Shown: in pieces, positions 34,795 through 38,587 of the stretch
Numbering within the stretch: position 1 is the stretch's first letter
Layout: every line of letters begins with the position of its first letter
NCBI GenBank assembly: GCA_027025175.1
Contig: JALVRF010000088.1
Location: 1-38,587 of the forward strand
Reading direction: 5' to 3'
DNA: 38,587 nucleotides
Source: Candidatus Aminicenantota bacterium
Lineage (GTDB): Bacteria > Acidobacteriota > Aminicenantia > S016-38
Program-made: the position numbers and the translations under genes
The notes under the pieces: model-generated
The model's input: the letters and a program-made list of their open reading frames with translations, nothing else
Told to the model about the DNA's origin: nothing
The model's database searches: none

Positions 34795-35313
34795 ATGCTT
34801 CAGGGAAAGAGAATAGCCCTTTTAGTAGAGGAACTTTACGACGAATTTGAGTTCTGGTATCCCAAAATGAGGCTGGAGGAAGAGGGCGCCGAGGTGGTGG
34901 TTGTTGCCCCTGAAAAAAAGGTTTATAAAGGTAAAAAAGGTTTTCCAGCCCAGGCTGATAGGGCCATCCAGGAGGTAAAAGCAGAGGATTTTCACGGGGT
35001 TATGATTCCCGGCGGATATTGCCCGGACAGGCTCCGCCGCTTCCCTGAGGTTCTTGATTTCGTAAGGAAAATTTACGATTCCGGCAAACTGGTGGCCACC
35101 ATATGCCACGGAGGATGGGTACTTATTTCAGCCGGAATAACCAAGGGGAAAACCCTTACGGGATTTTTCGCCATAAAGGATGACCTGGTCAATTCAGGAG
35201 CCAATTTCGTGGACCGTCCTGTGGTAAGGGACGGTAATTTAATAACCTCCAGAAATCCCAAGGACCTTCCCTTCTACATGAAAGAGATAATAAAATTCCT
35301 GGGGGAGATTTGA
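34795..35313 (+). CDS. DJ-1/PfpI family protein
   Basis: IALLVEELYDEFEFWYPKMRLEEEGAEVVVVAP, DFHGVMIPGGYCPDRLRR, LVATICHGGWVLISAG nucleophile elbow. Confidence 0.94.
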   Translation: MLQGKRIALLVEELYDEFEFWYPKMRLEEEGAEVVVVAPEKKVYKGKKGFPAQADRAIQEVKAEDFHGVMIPGGYCPDRLRRFPEVLDFVRKIYDSGKLVATICHGGWVLISAGITKGKTLTGFFAIKDDLVNSGANFVDRPVVRDGNLITSRNPKDLPFYMKEIIKFLGEI

Positions 35314-36809
35314 GAAAATCTTTGATTTTACTCCTTCTAATATCCGGCGCCCTTCTTCTGGGCCAGGAAGTCATAAAGGCTCAATTAACCAGGCTTTTAA
35401 AGGCCTATGCCTACATTAAAACCTTCTCCTACGAGAAGGTGGACAAAAAGGAACTTCTCTTCGGAGCAGTGGAGGGGATGACCGCCGGCCTTGATCCCCA
35501 TTCCCGTTTTCTCGATCCCCTAACTTTCAGAACCCTCCAGGAGGACCAGGGAGGGAAGTTCTACGGCCTGGGGATAAGCATAACCTCCATAAACGGGAAG
35601 ATAACCGTGGTTCAGGTCCTCAGGGGAACCCCGGCAGAAAAGGCCGGGCTCATGGTGGGAGACGCCATAATAAAGGCCGACGGTAAATCCCTCATCGGTT
35701 ACACTCCTTCGGAGGCCGTGAAGGTCCTCAGGGGGCCCAAGGGAAGCACGGTGAAGATAGTTATAGAAAGAGAAGGGTATAAAAAACCCATAGAACTCAC
35801 CATAAAAAGGGCTGAAATTCCCCTGAACACTGTCAGGGCTTCCTTTATTTACAGGGGAGATGTGGGATACATAACCCTCACCTCCTTCGGATTGAAATCC
35901 CCTGAGGAACTGAGAAAGGCCATGGAGAAGTTAAAAAAGAAGGGGATGAAATATCTTATTCTTGACATAAGGGGAAACGGTGGAGGGGCTCTTCGCTCCG
36001 CGGTGGAAATTTCAGACCTTTTTCTTCGTGTCCCTGATGTTATTGTTTCCATTAAGGGAAGGGGGGGCGCCCATTTCAGGACCTTCAGGGCGGAAAAGGA
36101 CGGTCAGTTTGAGGACCTCCCCCTGGCAATCCTGGTCAACCATTACTCCGCCTCTGCCTCTGAAATAGTTGCAGGAGCCCTACAGGACCACCACAGGGCA
36201 CCCATAGTGGGACAGAAAACCTTCGGAAAGGGTCTTGTTCAGACCCTTATTCGCCTTCCCTATGATTCTGCCATCGCCCTTACCACTGCCAAATATTACA
36301 CCCCCAGCGGACGATGTATTCAGAAGCCCTTTACCAACTGGATCCTCTACATATGGGGAGTGAATTCCCCTGATTATGATAAAATGCCCGGTGGGATTAT
36401 GCCCGATATAAAGGTAAAACCGGAACTATTGAAGGAACTGGCAGCCAGGATGCGGGGAAAGGGTCTTTTCTTCCGATGGGCGAATTTATTTTCCAGGGGT
36501 AAAAGGCCCATATCCTCCCGTTTTCTTCCTGTTATCAAGAGCATGGGGCCGGAAAACATAAAAATTTCTAATGAGATACTGAAGGATTTTCTTTCTTATG
36601 CCAGAAAACAGGGGGTAAATTACGATAAAAAAGAATTAGACCAGGCCAGGAAGGACATAATTTTTGAACTCAAATACGAAATAGCCACGGTGCTCTGGGG
36701 GCCGGAAGCGGCCACAAAGGTGCTGCTCGGTGTGGACAGGGTTTTCCAGAAAGCCCTGCAGGCCAGGGGAGTGGCCGAAAGAATGGTTGAAAAATACCTC
36801 GTTAAATGA
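35310..36809 (+). CDS. S41 carboxy-terminal processing protease with PDZ domain
   Basis: GMTAGLDPHSRFLDP, GLGISITSINGKITVVQVLRGTPAEKAGLMVGDAIIKADG, DIRGNGGGALRSAVEISDLF, NHYSASASEIVAGALQDHHRAPIVGQKTFGKG. Confidence 0.95.
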   Translation: MRKSLILLLLISGALLLGQEVIKAQLTRLLKAYAYIKTFSYEKVDKKELLFGAVEGMTAGLDPHSRFLDPLTFRTLQEDQGGKFYGLGISITSINGKITVVQVLRGTPAEKAGLMVGDAIIKADGKSLIGYTPSEAVKVLRGPKGSTVKIVIEREGYKKPIELTIKRAEIPLNTVRASFIYRGDVGYITLTSFGLKSPEELRKAMEKLKKKGMKYLILDIRGNGGGALRSAVEISDLFLRVPDVIVSIKGRGGAHFRTFRAEKDGQFEDLPLAILVNHYSASASEIVAGALQDHHRAPIVGQKTFGKGLVQTLIRLPYDSAIALTTAKYYTPSGRCIQKPFTNWILYIWGVNSPDYDKMPGGIMPDIKVKPELLKELAARMRGKGLFFRWANLFSRGKRPISSRFLPVIKSMGPENIKISNEILKDFLSYARKQGVNYDKKELDQARKDIIFELKYEIATVLWGPEAATKVLLGVDRVFQKALQARGVAERMVEKYLVK

Positions 36810-37102
36810 GAAGAGTAAAGAAAAAGCAAAGGGATAAGTCCTCACTTCTCTGGTATTTTTTAGTTCTTCTGGTTTCTCTGGTTATAGTGGGAGTTACCGT
36901 AAGGGACATGGTGAGGATCAGCAGAACCGAGAAGCAAATAACCCTTCTCAAGGTGAGAATAGACAAATTTCAGCAGGAGGCGGAAAAATTGAAATTGGAG
37001 GTGGAATGGCTTGAGACCCATCCAGAGGCCAAGGAATCCTTTGCCAGGGATGCCCTTGAGGTTCAGAGACCATCGGAAACTGTGGTGGTGGTGAAAAAGT
37101 GA
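36806..37102 (+). CDS. FtsB/DivIC-like septum formation initiator
   Basis: Small bitopic protein: one TM, coiled coil (RISRTEKQITLLKVRIDKFQQEAEKLKLEVEWL), then FARDALEVQRPSETVVVV. Confidence 0.8.
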   Translation: MRRVKKKQRDKSSLLWYFLVLLVSLVIVGVTVRDMVRISRTEKQITLLKVRIDKFQQEAEKLKLEVEWLETHPEAKESFARDALEVQRPSETVVVVKK

Positions 37103-37737
37103 ACGGGGTGGGCGTAATAATCGCCAAACTTATTCTTTCCGGTTCCTTGGGGGGGATAATAGGGCTGGAAAGGGAACTGAGCAGAAAACCGGCTGGTCTT
37201 AGAACCAACATTCTCCTGGCCATGGGCACCACTGCCCTTTCCCTTCTTTCCCTTTATGTGCCGGTGAGGGGCTTTGACCCTTCAAGGATAGCTGCCCAGA
37301 TCGTGGCCGGGGTGGGATTTATAGGAGCAGGGGTTATCATAAGAACCAGGGCTTCGGTTCATGGGGTAACCACTGCAGCCACCATCTGGACGGTTACTGC
37401 GGTAGGAATGGCAGTGGGTTTTTCGCAATATTACCTGGCGGTTTCCCTCACCTTCCTTGCCTTCGTGGTGCTTGCCATGATGAAGGGGGTGGAGAATAGA
37501 ATGGTCCGCAAAACTGCCCTTTCCAATTTAAATGTTTTACTTACAGACCGTCGGGATATTCCTATACTCAAGAAAGTGGTGGACGACATAAATGGGGAAA
37601 TTCACGACATGGGAATAGTTAAGGAAGGGAAAGCCTTCAGGGTGGAGATGATGGTGGAAATCCCACCTACCCTGGAGGGAGAACTTATAGCGAGGATTTT
37701 TGAACTGCAATCGGTCCACAGGGTGGAGAATGTTTAA
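37099..37737 (+). CDS. MgtC/SapB family membrane protein
   Basis: LGGIIGLERELSRKPAGLRTNILLAMGTTALSLLS, IVAGVGFIGAGVIIRTRASVHGVTTAATIWTVTAVGMAVG; GTG start. Confidence 0.92.
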   Translation: MNGVGVIIAKLILSGSLGGIIGLERELSRKPAGLRTNILLAMGTTALSLLSLYVPVRGFDPSRIAAQIVAGVGFIGAGVIIRTRASVHGVTTAATIWTVTAVGMAVGFSQYYLAVSLTFLAFVVLAMMKGVENRMVRKTALSNLNVLLTDRRDIPILKKVVDDINGEIHDMGIVKEGKAFRVEMMVEIPPTLEGELIARIFELQSVHRVENV

Positions 37738-38314
37738 AATTTACCTTGCCTCTACCAATTCCCACAAGGCCAGGGAAATGGGGGAATTTCTGGAGGGCGT
37801 AGCAGAGGTGCTCATACACCCAGAATACAAAGCACCTCATGAGGATGGTGATAGTTTCAGGGAAAATGCCATAATAAAAGCGAAGGCCCTATCCAGGCTT
37901 ATTCCGAAAGAACTGGTCCTTGGCGAGGATTCCGGTCTTGTGGTCCCCTTTCTTGGGGGAGCACCCGGGGTTAAGTCCCACCGTTTTTCCACCCGGGGGA
38001 CTGACCTTTCCAACATAGAGAAACTCCTCTCTGCCCTGAAGCCAGCCTCAGGGCAGGAAAGGAAGGCTTATTTCGTGAGTTATGGGGTTTTGATGAGGGG
38101 AGGGAAAATACTCTGGGAAGGGGAGGGCAGGGTGGAAGGGGAAATAACCCACAAGCCCATGGGTGAGGAAGGATTTGGTTATGACCCGGTTTTCTTCTAT
38201 CCACCCATGAAAAGAACCTTTGCTCAACTGACCAGGGAGGAAAAGAACCGGGTGAGTCACAGGGGAAGAATGCTTTCCATGCTTAAAGAATTTCTTCTTA
38301 AAAACGGAGGATAG
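37730..38314 (+). CDS. rdgB: XTP/dITP diphosphohydrolase (RdgB/HAM1 family)
   Basis: FKIYLASTNSHKAREMGEFL, ENAIIKAKALSRL, GEDSGLVVPFLGGAPGVKSHRFS, GFGYDPVFFYPPMKRTFAQLTREEKNRVSHRG. Start set at 37730. Confidence 0.95.
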   Translation: MFKIYLASTNSHKAREMGEFLEGVAEVLIHPEYKAPHEDGDSFRENAIIKAKALSRLIPKELVLGEDSGLVVPFLGGAPGVKSHRFSTRGTDLSNIEKLLSALKPASGQERKAYFVSYGVLMRGGKILWEGEGRVEGEITHKPMGEEGFGYDPVFFYPPMKRTFAQLTREEKNRVSHRGRMLSMLKEFLLKNGG

Positions 38315-38315
38315 A

Positions 38316-38587
38316 ATGAGAAGAATGGCCTTTTTAATTTTGATACCCTTTTTGTTTGCTCTGGGTATTCCAAGGCATCCCTCGGTAAGCCCTGATGGTA
38401 AGTGGGTGGCCTTTTCTTACCAGGGGGATATCTGGAAGGTTAGAATAACTGGAGGAGAGGCCATAAGGCTTACTGCTTCGCCGGCGGACGAGATTTATCC
38501 CAGATGGTCTCCGGATGGAAACTGGATAGCCTTTTCTTCCAACCGTTTCGGTTCTTACGATGTTTTCGTTATCCCTTCCCGGGGAGG
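38316..38587 (+). CDS. TolB/tricorn-like beta-propeller protein, N-terminal part (runs off the right edge)
   Basis: MRRMAFLILIPFLFALGIPRHPSVSPDGKWVAFSYQGDIWKVRITGGEAIRLTASPADEIYPRWSPDGNWIAFSSNRFGSYDVFVIPSRG. Confidence 0.85.
   Translation, partial: MRRMAFLILIPFLFALGIPRHPSVSPDGKWVAFSYQGDIWKVRITGGEAIRLTASPADEIYPRWSPDGNWIAFSSNRFGSYDVFVIPSRG

Noticed and set aside
1-38587. CRISPR arrays, IS elements, prophage, toxin-antitoxin or restriction genes
   Set aside because: Looked for; no regularly spaced direct repeats, transposase, integrase or defence-gene motifs in any translation. The window is core-like.

Overview
A 38.6 kb bacterial chromosomal window, about 95% coding, with roughly 45 protein genes, 3 tRNAs and no rRNA, IS element or CRISPR array. 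Heptosyltransferase-like, lipoprotein and beta-barrel genes suggest a Gram-negative cell; heavy AGG/AGA (Arg) usage is consistent with a thermophile (inference). The standout is a minus-strand island at 6574-14934 devoted to O2/ROS handling. In transcription order it reads: flavodiiron protein, unknown protein, two archaeal-type peroxiredoxins (one exported with a Met/His-rich linker), rubrerythrin, superoxide reductase, rubrerythrin-like protein, ferritin-like protein, flavin reductase, rubredoxin, cydA, cydB, then a strong terminator. A PerR-type regulator is divergent from it, followed convergently by feoB-feoA. The rest is mainly housekeeping or conserved genes: mtnA, coaX, serS, pfkA, HU, trmJ, dtd, S41 protease, ftsB-like, mgtC-like, rdgB. 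Architecture-level observations: all six convergent gene pairs abut or overlap at their stop codons; several genes have a -10 hexamer 6-8 nt from an ATG with no Shine-Dalgarno (candidate leaderless mRNAs); several divergent pairs have overlapping symmetric -10 elements; and the tRNAs are embedded directly against CDSs. All calls come from reading the sequence and supplied translations; no homology search was run.
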